NCBI GenBank assembly: GCA_035578175.1 | Contig: JAQMRL010000005.1 | Location: forward strand, 51,627,722-51,691,721 | From: Catonia carolina | Lineage: Eukaryota > Arthropoda > Insecta > Hemiptera > Achilidae | Direction: 5' to 3' | Length of the DNA stretch: 64,000 bases | Shown: piece by piece, positions 47,199-58,494 of the stretch | How positions within the stretch are numbered: the stretch's first letter is position 1 | How the letters are laid out: every line of letters starts with the position of its first letter | Translations under genes and position numbers: made by a program | The notes under the pieces: model-generated | What the model was told of the DNA's origin: nothing | Database searches by the model: none | What the model saw: the letters and a program-made list of their open reading frames with translations, nothing else

Positions 47199-48160
47199 TT
47201 ATCCGAGTGTTTTGATATTATTTATGGTGGTAGTGCAATTTTTACGAATATAAACATTATAGCCTATCATTGTACGAAGAAGAGGGGGCTGAAGCCTGGA
47301 AAGAACATGTTCCATTTGGAAAGAACTGAATCCAGTTCCATTGCACGTTATGCAATAGAACTGCATTCAGGACGAATAGAAAGCGCTAAAAAAAAATTTA
47401 CATACTGTCCTTTCCACGCCCCGCTGACAGTATGTAATTTTTTTTTAACCCGACATTTCCCTTGTAGTATTATATACAAACAGTTCCGAGGGAGGTGGAG
47501 GGTTTTTGTTGATGCTGGATCAAGTGGCCAGGCGGCGGGTTTTTGGCTGGTAGGCGGTTGCGGGCTCCTTGAGACTGGACGAGGACGCCTCAATTAAGTC
47601 CAACACTACTTTCCCCATCGCAACATGAGTTTTTCTCGCCGCCTCGTATAAAAAAAGAAAAATGTCTGAATTTGAAAAATAAATACGGGAGAAGAGGAGT
47701 TTAAAAAGAAAAAAACTTGGGAGATGATCCAAGAAGAGGATCCAGACCAATCATCATACAACGCTGGACGTTATTCAAAAAAGTATAAGTTACAATTTAC
47801 AATCAGTTTGCGGAAAATCATGGTTTTTTTAAAGTTTATGCATGTTTTCTCAGGAACGGTAAAAAATATCAGAATGAAATTTTCAGGGCACATTCTACTC
47901 ATTATGGGCTAGTTCCGCACGCAAGATTATTTTTAAGAATTAATTGTCCATAGAAAGATTTTACAATTTTTTCCATTATTTTTTCTCGGAATTGAATACT
48001 TAATTAAAAAATAAACTCCTGTGCGGAACTAATAAAAGTCTGAAGTTTAATTTTTTTTTTAATGAAGATTCTAATTTTTAAAGTTTTTGTGAAAAGTTAC
48101 AAAAACGTAAAACGTAGTTATATAGGCACTTACGGTCCCTTTTAAACCGTCCCATAGATA
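47199..48160. other. intergenic stretch with a GC-richer patch, no gene recognised
   Basis: 47470-47640 is GC-rich for this window (GGCGGGTTTTTGGCTGGTAG, GGTTGCGGGCTCC) and has open frames on both strands without recognisable motifs. It might be a decayed or host-type unique region. The near palindrome GAACTGAATCCAGTTCC lies at about 47322-47340. Confidence 0.3.
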
Positions 48161-48164
48161 CACC

Positions 48165-48420
48165 GCACAATTTCCCTTTAAAATGTTCGTTTTCTGTTCA
48201 TTTTTTGCAAGTGTCTAAGTTTCACCCCAATAAGTAACAACCGGCCTGATAAGTCTCTTATGTATTTTCATTTTCATGCTACGACTTATCAGCTTTTTTC
48301 TTCTAGAGTAAAGTCTAGAGTTGACAACATAATAAGCTCAATTTTCACACTGCATTCTATCCTGAATCGTCGCACTTATGAACCCTTTATTATCTTGTTT
48401 CTCAAATACTGAAACTTCAC
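48165..48420 (-). pseudogene. RTE-like reverse transcriptase fossil
   Basis: Minus-strand translation: VNSRLYSRRKKLISRSMKMK then IHKRLIRPVVTYWGETTLAK (one stop omitted), fitting the landmark L.S..LSRK.K..IYKT(L)IRPV.TYG.E.WTL of RTE-type C-terminal regions. It is degraded, with stops. The next tRNA-like SINE is directly adjacent. Confidence 0.6.
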
Positions 48421-48429
48421 TTCACGTTA

Positions 48430-48545
48430 CTGTTAACACATACAATCAATGGCGATAGATGAAAATGAGTGATAAAACAATTCCAGACCTGACGGGGAAT
48501 CGAACCTGGAACCTTAGCATAGAAGCCGAGTAAGACAAACTAAAA
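48430..48545 (-). mobile_element. tRNA-derived SINE fragment
   Basis: On the minus strand the head reads from about 48545 with B box AGGTTCGATTCCC; the anticodon-loop region TTCTATGCTAAGG is tRNA-like, but the A box is poor. The downstream part (GTCTGGAATTGTTTTATCAC) is unlike S1-S3, so family is open. Confidence 0.5.
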
Positions 48546-49688
48546 GCTGTCACCACAATATAAAATAATACGTAATATTTTGACATAGGAAAAGCAACGG
48601 TGAATGGTGAGGAATTACAGTATAATACAACATAAATAACAAAAATGAATTATAACAAATAAAAGTATCATTCCAGGTTTAATTATATGGTTTGTTTAGA
48701 TCATATATCGTTAATCTAAATATACAAAAATAATAACTGCGATAAAAAGGTCGACGTCTGCTGAGTACTGTAATGAGTCAGTGCGACAGCAGGTGGGGTG
48801 TGCCGGAAGACAATGTCCGCATTGTTTCCTGTAACAGCTGTAACTCGTGCCTGTGTCCATGTTATGTAGCTATTTCATGTAACTAACACTAAAACACACA
48901 CAGGGCAACCGTCTGTATGTTTTAATACAATAATAACACAACACACTACCCCTTGTTTGCATAAGGGTTGAACTTCCTCATTTTATAGTAACGGTAGCAC
49001 AGTTGCCCGTTCAACGCCCCCTTCCATAAAACCATCTATAGGAACAGACTGTCACCGGTATTTTAACGGAATTGAAAAAAACCAGGAGACAATAAGCAAA
49101 ATTATTTTTTTTGAATATATAATTAAACAGTACTCCAAAGTAATACGAGTTTAGAACATGAAAGAACAATGAATAGGTTTGTTTATCGTAACCCAATATT
49201 AAAGGTATTGTACCAAATGTACAAACGTTAAAGGTTTTAAAAAATACTGACATAAAAACTTCATTCATTTTTTATTTTACTTTTCTAAAAAATACCGGAA
49301 GTTTATGATTACAATAACAATAAACACTTTATTACGATCTTCAATGAATTAGGTTACTGACGACGCTCTGTGAATACAGACAGGATATATTCATGACTGA
49401 CAATAATCAATACATTTTTTTAAATTAAAATAATAAATCAGTCTGTTATATAAATAAAATGAAATGATTAACGAAGATGTAAAAGTACCATACAACATTT
49501 TAATCAAGCGACCAAAAGTTAGGCAAAAATAAATTTTTTGGTCTTACGTCCGAATGTTTTACACATAAATGCTAATGACCTAAAACCGAACAAGGACATA
49601 AAAATCTGGTGTGAAAAATTCACACGCCTTTCTCTTGCTAATGTAAATAATGAATAATATGTCCTGATTTAATCATATATATTAACAT

Positions 49689-50100
49689 ATATGATATATA
49701 ACGAACAGCCAAAACCAAACTAATTAAATATAATACTCACCTCAGAGTATTACATAATATATTCGAGATCTTTCGTCTCTCTCGGAGACATCCTCATAAA
49801 CTATTACACTTAACATAAAACACAAATACAAAATTTAAAACAAATATGGTCGAAGACCACGTCAATTATTTAACTACTGCAACAACCATGCCGCGCGCGA
49901 TTATTCGGCTGTTGCAAAAGTTAAATAAATGACGTTGTCTTCGACCATATTTGTTTTTAATGTTATATATGTTTTATGTTTAGTTTAATAGTTCCTGAGA
50001 ATGTCTCCGAGAGAGTCGAAAGATCTCGAATATATGTAATACTCAGAGGTGAGTGTTATATTTAATTACTTTTGTTTTGGCTGTTCATTATATATCATAT
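49689..50100. mobile_element. foldback element (412-bp near-perfect palindrome)
   Basis: The two halves are inverted copies almost end to end: GATATATAACGAACAGCC at the left matches the complement at the right, likewise CGAGATCTTTCG, CAAATATGGTCGAAGAC and the centre GCAACA...TGTTGC. Arms are about 190 bp with a short spacer of CCGCGCGCG at the centre. No coding. Arms differ at only a few positions and by one or two small indels. Confidence 0.8.
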
Positions 50101-50157
50101 CTGAAGTGTATACAAACGAAGGAAAAATAATGTTTAATAAAATATATTGACATATTT

Positions 50158-50483
50158 TTTTTATTCCTAATTTGTATACGTTGCAATCTGTTCAATTCAG
50201 AACAACAAGCAACCCCACGACCCAATGAGATGAGGATGATGTGTATGACGTGTAAATGAGGTGTAGTCTTGTACAGACCCAGTCCGGCCATTCCTAAGAG
50301 AGTATGGTTAATTGAATTTCAACCATCAAAGTACACCGGTAACCACTGTCTAGTATTCAAATCCGTATAAAAGTAACTACCTTTAATAGATTTGAACCAG
50401 GAACTTTCGCCTCCGAAAATCACCTGTTGAACAGCTGACTCGCGGCGACGAATTTACCTCTAGACCAACCCGGTGGGTTGACA
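50158..50483 (-). mobile_element. tRNA-derived SINE (family S1), full length
   Basis: On the minus strand: head CAACCCACCGGGTTGGTCTA then the variable-arm-like part CAGCTGTTCAACAGGTG and B box CTGGTTCAAATC, followed by the S1 body to TTGTATACAAATTAGGAATA. The complement of the 38667 copy with good agreement throughout. Confidence 0.75.
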
Positions 50484-50499
50484 TATATAGTGACGAAAT

Positions 50500-51240
50500 T
50501 TTTCGGTCATGGAAAAAGGAAAATAATTTGGGAATAAGGCTGGGTGACGACTCCTTAGTGCAGCCCTGTATGCTGACGACATGGCTCTGATGCAGAAGTT
50601 TGAGGATGAGCTACAAAAAGCACTCTTCACATTAACCAAAAAGATGGAAGAATATAATATGAAGGTAGCAATAAATAAGACAAAAGTCATGGCATTCTTT
50701 GGAAAGACCCCAGTAACATCCAAAATAGTCCTTAATGGACACATACTGGAGCAAGTGAGCCACTATAAACACCTTGGAACAGATGTCTCATATGAAGATG
50801 ACAATGATTTGAAAAATAACCAAATTTAATCAGATATGTGGGCCGATTCATAGGACACTGAGGCAAAAGACAAGACCCGAAACAAGGTTAAAGTTTTATA
50901 AGACGGTGGCAGTTACAGCCTTGATATAAGGTAGTGAAGCATGGGTGATGAGGAAAAAGGAAGAAAGAAACATCCAAACTGCCGAAATGAAATTCTTAAG
51001 GTCTGTCAAGGGTTACACAAGACTAGACAGGATCAGAAATGAAGATATATAACAAGAATTGGGAAATTTTCCACTCAACGAAAATATAAAATTATATCGT
51101 GCCCAATGGGTCGATCATTTAACTAGAATGCCAGAAAGCCGCTTGCCTAGCGTAGCGAGAAGATACAAACTAGTGGGAAGTAGAGATATTGGCAGGCCGA
51201 AAAAAGATGGGTGCTGCAGCAGGTAGAAATGCCTAACCTG
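50500..51240 (+). pseudogene. RTE-like reverse transcriptase, 5'-truncated and broken
   Basis: A YADDMALM motif (RT catalytic box) is near 50570. Then DELQKALFTLTKKMEEYNMK, VAINKTKVMAFF, VSHYKHLGTDVSYEDDNDLK, RLKFYKTVAVTALI (a stop), GSEAWVMRKKEERNIQTAEM, KFLRSVKGYTRLDRIRNEDI, AQWVDHLTRMPESRLPSVAR and DIGRPKK.W. There is a frameshift near 50820 and at least two in-frame stops. It ends in GAAGAGAAGAAGG, an AAG-type tail like the other RTE copies. Confidence 0.8.
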
Positions 51241-51864
51241 AGAAGAGAAGAAGGTTTAATCATGAGTAAATAATGTAACATGAAAAACATAACCTAATTT
51301 TTATCATAAATGAATGACGCAAAATGAAAAATTTTCGACTTAAAAATACTTGAAATAAACCTTGTAGGTTTTTACATTCCAATAACTTTGATTACAAACA
51401 CTTTTGTCATAAAATGCGCACTAAAGGCCGCAATCTTAAAAATTCAGATTTTACCGATTTTGATCAACAAAATACATAACATTACGAACTAAAACGTTGT
51501 AGAAAAAATGTTAAAAATAAAAGTTGAAATAGATATTCAAATGTTCTACAACTTTGATTATCGTACACTAAAATGCATATTAAGACAGCAATTTTTAAAA
51601 AAGTGTTTTACCAAGAGAGCAGGAGCCTCCTCAAGAATTTCAGCAGACATGGCGCTTACCCTATCTTGTAGAGAATAAAAAATATAGTTAATGAGAAAAT
51701 CGTATGAACCACTTTTGTGAAAATCCCAAAAAACGAAAAACCGCACGAATAAATTACTACTTCTGCTTGACCGATTTTGATGAAAATGTTGTGTCGTGTC
51801 CCGTAGTGGTACTTAACTTAAGTTACAAATTTCAATTTCGTGCTATAATCCGTTCTTCAGAATT

Positions 51865-51895
<31 letters not shown>

Positions 51896-52074
51896 ACAAT
51901 CACTAAAATCATTTTTTTGGTTTCAGGGTGTCTGAAAACGTGTAATTAGATTCCGAAAAATCGACATGAAAACAATACTTTCCTTCCCTATATCTTCATA
52001 ACGGGCAACAAGAGAAATTAAAAATAGAAGGAAACATAAAAACGGTAGGCCTATATAACACACAAATTGGTAGA

Positions 52075-52203
52075 AACATTTATTTTTTGCTTCAGGGGAA
52101 CTGAAAACACGTATTTCCGGTGAAAATTCGATTTTAAATTGTAGAAATTAAAACAATACTTTCCTTCCCAATAATTCAAGTAGGGTAAGAGAAAATAATA
52201 ATG
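52075..52203 (+). mobile_element. H element distal-end fragment
   Basis: Contains TTCAGGGGAACTGAAAACAC, CGGTGAAAATTCGATTTT and CAATACTTTCCTTCCC, ending GGGTAAGAGAAAATAATAAT. A second distal end only 50 bp beyond copy 7. Confidence 0.6.
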
Positions 52204-53400
52204 AGATGTACAATTAAGATATATAGGGCCTACTTTAACCTGTACGAACAAACATTAAAAATAATAACACAGAGAATAAAAAGTATTCAACAGACCGATT
52301 ACTACACATTTAAAAATCAGTTATAAAAGAGAAAATACAGAATCCTATAAAACCCACAAAAATGACGATTCGCATTTCATAGATTCAATTGAAACGAAAA
52401 AGTAAATGATATAAATACAGAGTGGGTAGAAGAAGAGGTTATGTAAAAAAAAACGCCCACACAAATTGTAATTTAAAGGAGAAGTGGGAATCAGAGGGAA
52501 AGGTCGGGGTTTAAAAATAAAAGAGAATCGAGTGGGTGGAAATTGATGAGAAGAGAAACGATGGTACCCTTTTTGAAACCACCGACTATAAATCAATTCA
52601 TTCGCGGAACTAAAATATTATTCGTAGCCAGTTAAAACAGAAAATGTCGATTCTGTATATAAATTAATGAGAAAGAAATGCTATGTATGAAAGTAAGGGT
52701 GAGGAAGAGAAGGGAGTAAATGAGAGAGAACATCACGAGACAAAACGAAAAAGAGAGGAAATAACATGTATAAAGTATAGGGCTGAATAGAGGTCTGTAA
52801 AGATTATTAAACTGGGGTTGACAGCACTCATCACAGAGAAGAGGCGAAATTCAGACAGACAGAAAACGTGTGTATGTATACATGTATATAGGAACGAAAG
52901 GGAAAACAGTTAAGGGAGAGAGAGAGAAACATGAAGATAAAGAGAAAGGAAATTATAAAACGTGTACGAGTTGCGCACCATTCTAAACTTTGCAAAAATT
53001 AATTAGTTTTCTGTTAATTGCTTGCCGTTGCAAAAGCAGACCTAATCAAACCAAGCTATTCCATGCATGATAAAGTCCTAAAGCTTGCATATAGTCCAGA
53101 ACCCTTCTATCTCCGATACACCCTCTCACGACCTTGTGTATCGCGCGAGCACACACACACACACACATACACATAATCAACCATCCTTTCCTATCAACCA
53201 CCAGCCAACATCCGCATCCCTTCCAATATTTCCCCGAGAATGAAACACAACCGGCTGCTGATTCATCTGCTTTTAAAGTAAAGTAATTCAAAACAACCCT
53301 AAAATTTCTCTTTGGTAATTTTATTTTATTTTTATTACCCCAAAATCAGTCTATTCATTTACAAGTTGACAGTATTTATAAAATACAAGAGTTTAAATTT
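52204..53400. other. purine-rich and AT-rich intergenic stretch
   Basis: 52400-52960 is unusually A/G-rich (GAGAGAGAAA types) on the plus strand; 53145-53176 is a (CA)n tract. No gene or repeat family recognised apart from these. Confidence 0.4.
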
Positions 53401-53401
53401 A

Positions 53402-53640
53402 AAAATCTGGTGTGAAACACTCACACGACTTTATCTTGCCCATGCAAATAATTAACAATATAACCTAACATTAGAAATAAACAAAAAACCTAACCTCAAT
53501 AAACATAACGTAATTTTAATCATGAATGAGACGCAAAATTAAAATCAACCTCAGTTTGGCTTAAAATACGGAAAATTACTCTTTCACGCTAAACAAGGCT
53601 CTGTAGAGAAAAAAAAATCATAAAATAAAAGTTCACAACT
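53402..53640 (+). mobile_element. H element hairpin-end fragment
   Basis: Intact hairpin (GTGTGAAACACTCACAC), ACTTTATCTTGCC and the first internal unit up to AATAAAAGTTCACAACTG, then unrelated sequence. Confidence 0.7.
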
Positions 53641-53925
53641 GTACATAAAAACGAGTGAATGAGATAAAATGTGCTTTAAAACTTAGAGGTCACCTTTCAA
53701 GTGAGCTTCAGCTGTAAATGTTTTGTTCACAACTTACACAATTGTGTGTAGGACCATCGGAAATTACTTATTACAAAATGATGTCCCTACTCCATCGTCG
53801 CCGTAAACGTCTGCGGGGATTTCCGGGGAGGTATGGTAGGTATCGGTTGCGTTACTAGTTAGCTATGACATACGGAATCTTGTGCAAATTTTACGAAATA
53901 AGTCTTTACGTACGGAATTTTGAGG

Positions 53926-54090
53926 TCATTGTGCAAAAAGTGTCACTGGAACATTAACGGGAGCATTTTTAGCTTGTAAGAATTTTGACTGACATTGTTG
54001 GATTTTTGAAATTATAGATGTATTAGCAGTTCCATAGATTTGGCAGGCATACATCGATTCAGGCCGGACATAAGCTTTATAAATAAAAAG
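53926..54090 (-). pseudogene. jockey-like LINE fragment
   Basis: The minus strand reads IYKAYVRPESMYACQIYGTA, then NTSIISKIQQCQSKFLQAKN and APVNVPVTL. This matches the (L)YK..IRP...YG.Q.WG.A..SNI...Q.(F)QSK.LR...NAPWYV landmark of jockey-type proteins. About 60 residues remain, bounded by the SINE head on one side. Confidence 0.65.
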
Positions 54091-54190
54091 GATTTGAACC
54101 AAGAACTCTGTCATCAAATCAAAATCTCTGAAAATCAGCAGTTAAACAGGTGAAACGCAGAAACAACTTCACGACTAGACTAGGTGGGTT
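54085..54190 (-). mobile_element. tRNA-like SINE head
   Basis: On the minus strand: AACCCACCTAGTCTAGTCGT with an A-box-like TAGTCTAGTCGTGAAG and B box TTGGTTCAAATCC. It resembles the S1 start but is diverged between the boxes; the S1 body does not follow. Confidence 0.5.
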
Positions 54191-54199
54191 ATGTTTTTC

Positions 54200-55870
54200 A
54201 AAGAATTAGAATATTATTGAAGTTAATTTTTTGTATAACATAAATTAATAAAGTAATCAAAAAAATTAACAAACAAAGTAATGATTTGACAAATTTTTAT
54301 GGAATAATTTTTATTCGCTTTGAAACAAGTTCAAAGGAAAAGCACAGTAATAATTTCAAAAGATAAAGTTTCACATTAAGTAAAACGTAAAAACGAAATA
54401 TAAAACATATATTAGCAAGTTATGAAGTATTATAAAGAACAAAATAAAACAATACGAAAAGTTTTGTGAAATATTAAGAACGAACAAAAGAGAATCAAGA
54501 AGAATGCAATAATACTACCAGAAAGGAAACAGTTAAGGATGGGGAAGAGAAGTAAAAAGAAGAAACTGCTTCAAAGAATGTAATTCTGAAACTTGCCTTG
54601 AGATATGAGATGAAGTGACTTGAAACGAAGCGAAGCGAGTAGTGCCTTTGTGGAAAAATATAACTTGTTACTTAATAGTACAGTATATTACGGAAAAAAG
54701 AAACAGAGGGGGGAAAGTAAAATAAAATTTCGTCTTTCCTTTCCGTAGTGTGGAATCATGAGAGACTCAATCATCAAGTCGATTTGTCATTTGGACGGCC
54801 GTTTCCAAATCATTGAAGGCGAAACAAAAAAGAAAATAGCAAAAGAAGAAAATGAACGACGATAAAAAAGATAAAATATAACTAATAGTAAGGTAAAAAG
54901 GAGAAAGGAAAGAGAATTTACTAAGCTGAAAATGTCAAGCCGAACGAATTGAACGCCCGATTAAATTTGAAGGGGTTTTTATTTTTCGGGGGGTTAAGAA
55001 GAGGGGATTTTATAGGGATGACGATCGAGCTAAAGGGTTTCAATCAAGATCAAAGCAAATGTTGAGGGAAATCAATTTCCCAGAGTTTCTTTATTCTACC
55101 TTGGCAGGGTTCCACAACGACGACTGTTTTGTAAAAGCGAGACACTATAAACATAAACCACGCATGCGTCAGGTTTCTTTTGCTTTGTCATTTTCAAACT
55201 TTTACGGAGTATATTGCACGGTTAATATAAAATACAAGTTTGTTTACTTAAAACCGCATATTAACTAAACTTTGGCTATTAAAGACTTGAAAGTTCACTA
55301 AAAACTTATTTAAATTGTAACTATATAAACATATAATTTACTCTTGATGAATTTAAGAACTACTTCAGAAAGGTTACTCATCTTATTTTCTTCTTCTGTT
55401 TTTTCGCTTTGTTGTAAAGAATGTTGAACGTTCCGTTTCCTTAAAGCGTATTCGCGGAAATATTTTTAAGCTGTACCTTCGTCCTAACAGAAATAGGCTT
55501 ATTGCAACGTATTCGAGACCCTACGCAAAAGCAAAAAATAAATCTTGGTTCTACACACATTATGTAATTTTAAAAATTGTAAATTTCTTGATTAACGTTA
55601 ACATTTTTACATGTAGGCCCTAAGTCCTAAACTGCTCCGCAATGCTTTAATTTTGATAAAAAATATTCGAGCAAAACCAGAGCCCCCATCTACTTTTTCC
55701 ACGGATACCAATGACACTTTCATGATCTCAACGCATGAAGTAAATGAAAAAAGGTTTTATCAAAATCGATAAAGCCGTTTTTGAGCAAATGGTTCTTAGT
55801 ACTTTTCCAACGGAAAAAAATAGATTACTATACGCAGAATTTTCGGAAATCGAGCGAGAAAGGTCACAAA
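54200..55870. other. intergenic stretch, nothing recognised
   Basis: A/G-rich and A/T-rich noncoding sequence. Open frames of 60-70 codons have no recognisable motif. Confidence 0.4.
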
Positions 55871-55874
55871 ACTT

Positions 55875-56270
55875 AAGTTCTACAAAGTTATGACAGTTCC
55901 AGTTATTCTGTACGGATGTGAAGAGCATGGACAACAAAAACCCAAAAGCGGAGAATCCAAACAGCAGAGATGAGATTTCTGTGAAGGACTACGGGGTGTA
56001 CACGTTTGGAGAGAATAAAAAATGAGGAAATAAGGTCAAAATTGGGTATTTACAACTTAAATGGAAAGATAAAGCGTTATTGCTAAAGTAGGAGGCAGCA
56101 CCTGCAAAGGATGTCTGATCACAGGAAACCTAAGAAGGCGCAATGGTATGTTATAGAAGATAAAAAGGGATCTCGGTATACCTAGGAAAAGATGGAGATA
56201 GGAGGATAGTGGGTGAGTTCGGAACAAGCTCCGACCTAATCCTTGTTTGGAAGAAGAATAAATTAGACTA
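55875..56270 (+). pseudogene. RTE-like LINE 3' end fossil
   Basis: The plus strand reads VMTVPVILYGCEEHG near 55885 (expected ...PV.LYG.E.W.), then stretches like AEMRF..GL.GV in other frames, and near 56190 a 3' end like CTCCGACCTAATCCTTGTTT, followed by GGAAGAAGAATAA. The 60085 copy shares ATGCCTAATCCTTG just before its AAG tail. Confidence 0.55.
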
Positions 56271-56701
56271 CTCTTAATCGAGATGATAGACAGCTCCACT
56301 TCAGATACGATTCTGAAATTGGTTGGGAAACCATAGTTTTTAAGTTTCAGCAAAATCGGTCAAGTTGTGTTTGCTCCATAATAAAAAACACCTGCAACAA
56401 TCTGAATACCACATCCGAATTTGTCACACTGCACAACTTTCTCAATTTTTGCATAGTAAAAGACCCCGAACAAATAAATATTTTTAATTCTCATTTTAGA
56501 ACGAATTAAAGCCAAGTAACCAAAGAAGTTACTTTATGAACATAAAATTAAAAGTCTGGTGTGAACCACTCACACGACTTTTTCTTGCCAATGCAAATAA
56601 TGAACAATATAACCTAAATTAAATAATAAAACATTAAAAATAAACAAAAACCTAACCTCAAAGAACATAACATTGATTTAACAAGTGGTAGACGCAAAAT
56701 T

Positions 56702-57669
56702 GCAAAACTGCGGTCCTCAGAGTAGATGGAGATCATACAGATCAGGTGCAGATCCTGCGTGGAGTGAGACAGGGTTGCATTATATCTCCAATTATTTTCA
56801 ATCTATACTCAGAACACATCTTTAGAGAGGCGCTTGGAGACATAGATGTTGGTATCTCAATAAATAGAGTCAAGCTCAACAATTTACGTTATGCCGATGA
56901 TACCATAGTGTTTTCTGATTCAATAGAGGGCCTGCAGGGTTTGATGGATAGGATCACAGAAACAAGTAAAGTATATGGACTTGATATAAATATTAACAAA
57001 ACAAAGCTTATGGTCATTAGCAAAGAAAACATTGGAGGGGCAGAACTGTACATCAATCAGACAAGAATTGAAAGAGTCCCACAATACACCTACTTGGGAA
57101 CGGTGATCAATGAGTCATGGGACAATTCTCAGGAGATCCGATGCCGTATTGGAAAAGCCAAAAGTGCTTTCTTAACAATGGGTTCAGTGTTTAAGAGCCG
57201 TGACCTCACCCTACATACAAAGCTAAGACTCCTCAAATGTTATGTATATTCAGTGCTTCTGTATGGTGTAGAATCATGGACCCTAAAGGAGGACACGATA
57301 TCGAGGCTCCATGCATTTGAGTTATGGCTGTACAGAAGAATCCTGAGGATACCATGGACCGATAGGGTTACCAACCAAGAGGTACTAAGGAGGATGAATA
57401 CAGCCCCAGAACTGGTCAACCTCATCAAATGTCGAAAGCTGGAATATTTAGGTCACATAATGCGCAATCAAGGCAGGTATGAGCTATTGCAGAGCATATT
57501 ACAAGGGAAAATAGAAGGCAGAAGAGCCCCAGGACGAAGAAGAATTTCCTGGTTGGCTAATCTTAGAGCGTGGTTCGGAAAGAACTCCACCCAATTGTTC
57601 AGGAGCGCAACCAACAAAGTAATAATAGCCAGAATGATCGCCAACGTTCGGAACGGACAGGCACCCTAA
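56702..57669 (+). CDS. reverse transcriptase C-terminal half, RTE-like, intact frame
   Basis: The frame is open from the insertion edge (KTAVLRVDGDHTDQVQ); the apparent start at 56746 is GTG and is not a real start. Landmarks: GVRQGCIISPIIFNLYSEHI (RT block 4), LRYADDTIVFSD (catalytic YADD), GLDININKTKLMVIS, PQYTYLGTVI (block 7), LLKCYVYSVLLYGVESWTLK, HAFELWLYRRILRIPWTDRV then TNQEVLRRM, KLEYLGHIMRNQGRYELLQ, GKIEGRRAPGRRRISWL. These match RTE-clade (BovB-like) proteins. About 320 residues with no stop or frameshift, so the copy is young. It was probably never functional because it is 5'-truncated. Confidence 0.85.
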
Positions 57670-57683
57670 GAAGAAGAAGAAGA
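56702..57683 (+). mobile_element. RTE-type non-LTR retrotransposon, 5'-truncated, recent insertion
   Basis: A perfect 12-bp target duplication AGACGCAAAATT flanks it (56690-56701 and 57684-57695). The 3' end is an (AAG)n tail at 57668-57683. The coding frame stays open across the insertion to TAA at 57667-57669. The 5' end lacks the endonuclease and the first RT blocks, as target-primed insertions usually do. Confidence 0.85.
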
Positions 57684-58494
57684 AGACGCAAAATTAAAAT
57701 CAACCTCAGTTTGACTTAAAATAAACGGAAAATCACTCTTTCACGCTTAACTAGGCTCTGTACAGAAAAATGCTCTCTAAATAAAAGTTGTATAACTTTT
57801 AATTTCCTATCAAATTTGATTATATACACTTTTGTCGTAAAATGGATAAGGCTAAAATCTTTTAAAAAATAAATGTTTTAACACGTATTCGTGAGAAAAA
57901 GCAGAAAATCGCTAATTACCGACAATTAGGCGGTCAACAAAAAAATGTTTGAAATAAAAGTTGTAGCATTTTTAATTCTCTACAACTTTTACTATATACA
58001 TTTTTGCGCTAAAATGCATACGTAAGTCGCAATCTTAAAAAACAATTTTGTTACGAGAAAACAGCCTCTCCAACAATTTCAGCACACAAGGCGCTTACCC
58101 AATCTTGTAGAGCATAAAAAATGTAGTTTATGAGGCGAATTTTTAAAAAATCGTAGGAGCCGTTTTTGAGAAAATCTCAAAAAGTGAGAAATGACACGAA
58201 TAAACTACTACTTCCGGTAGCCCGATTTTGATAAAAATGTTCGTGTCAGGTCCTCTAGTGGTATCTAACTTAAGTTTCAAGTTCATACGATGTTCGTTCC
58301 GTTCTTGAGATATTCTGATCACACATACGCACGCGCGCGGCGCGCGCGCACACACACACAAACTGCTAGAACATGTTTTTTGGGTCAGGGGTCTAAAAAC
58401 GTGTAGCCTATATCTGGTGAAACTCGATTTCGAAAAATCGACATGAAAACAATCCTTTCCTTCGTATATATTCATATAGGCAACAGAAAGTAAA

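Larger units (their letters stand above)
49603..52022 (+). mobile_element. H element copy 7, carrying a stack of insertions
   Basis: The hairpin end is at 49605-49635 (hairpin partly mutated), stops at TTTAATCAT (about 49672), and resumes at TTTAATCATGAG (about 51255) through both units, the CA microsatellite at 51866-51895 and a terminus GGGCAACAAGAGAAATTAAAA near 52005-52022. About 1.6 kb of other elements fills the gap. Confidence 0.65.
56550..58494 (+). mobile_element. H element copy 9, split by an RTE
   Basis: Hairpin end TCTGGTGTGAACCACTCACA at about 56554; after the RTE (56702-57683) the body continues with both units, the CG/CA microsatellite (58321-58360) and a terminus GGCAACAGAAAGTAAAAA at 58477-58494. 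Removing the RTE and one target copy restores the uninterrupted sequence of the 53402 copy. Confidence 0.75.

Noticed and set aside
47307..47597. 96-codon open frame in the GC-richer patch
   Set aside because: Open on both strands with no motif; length is expected by chance in a GC-rich patch. Kept only as a region note.
48790..49020. Promoter or exon in a locally GC-richer patch
   Set aside because: No open frame, splice site pair or repeat match strong enough to support it.
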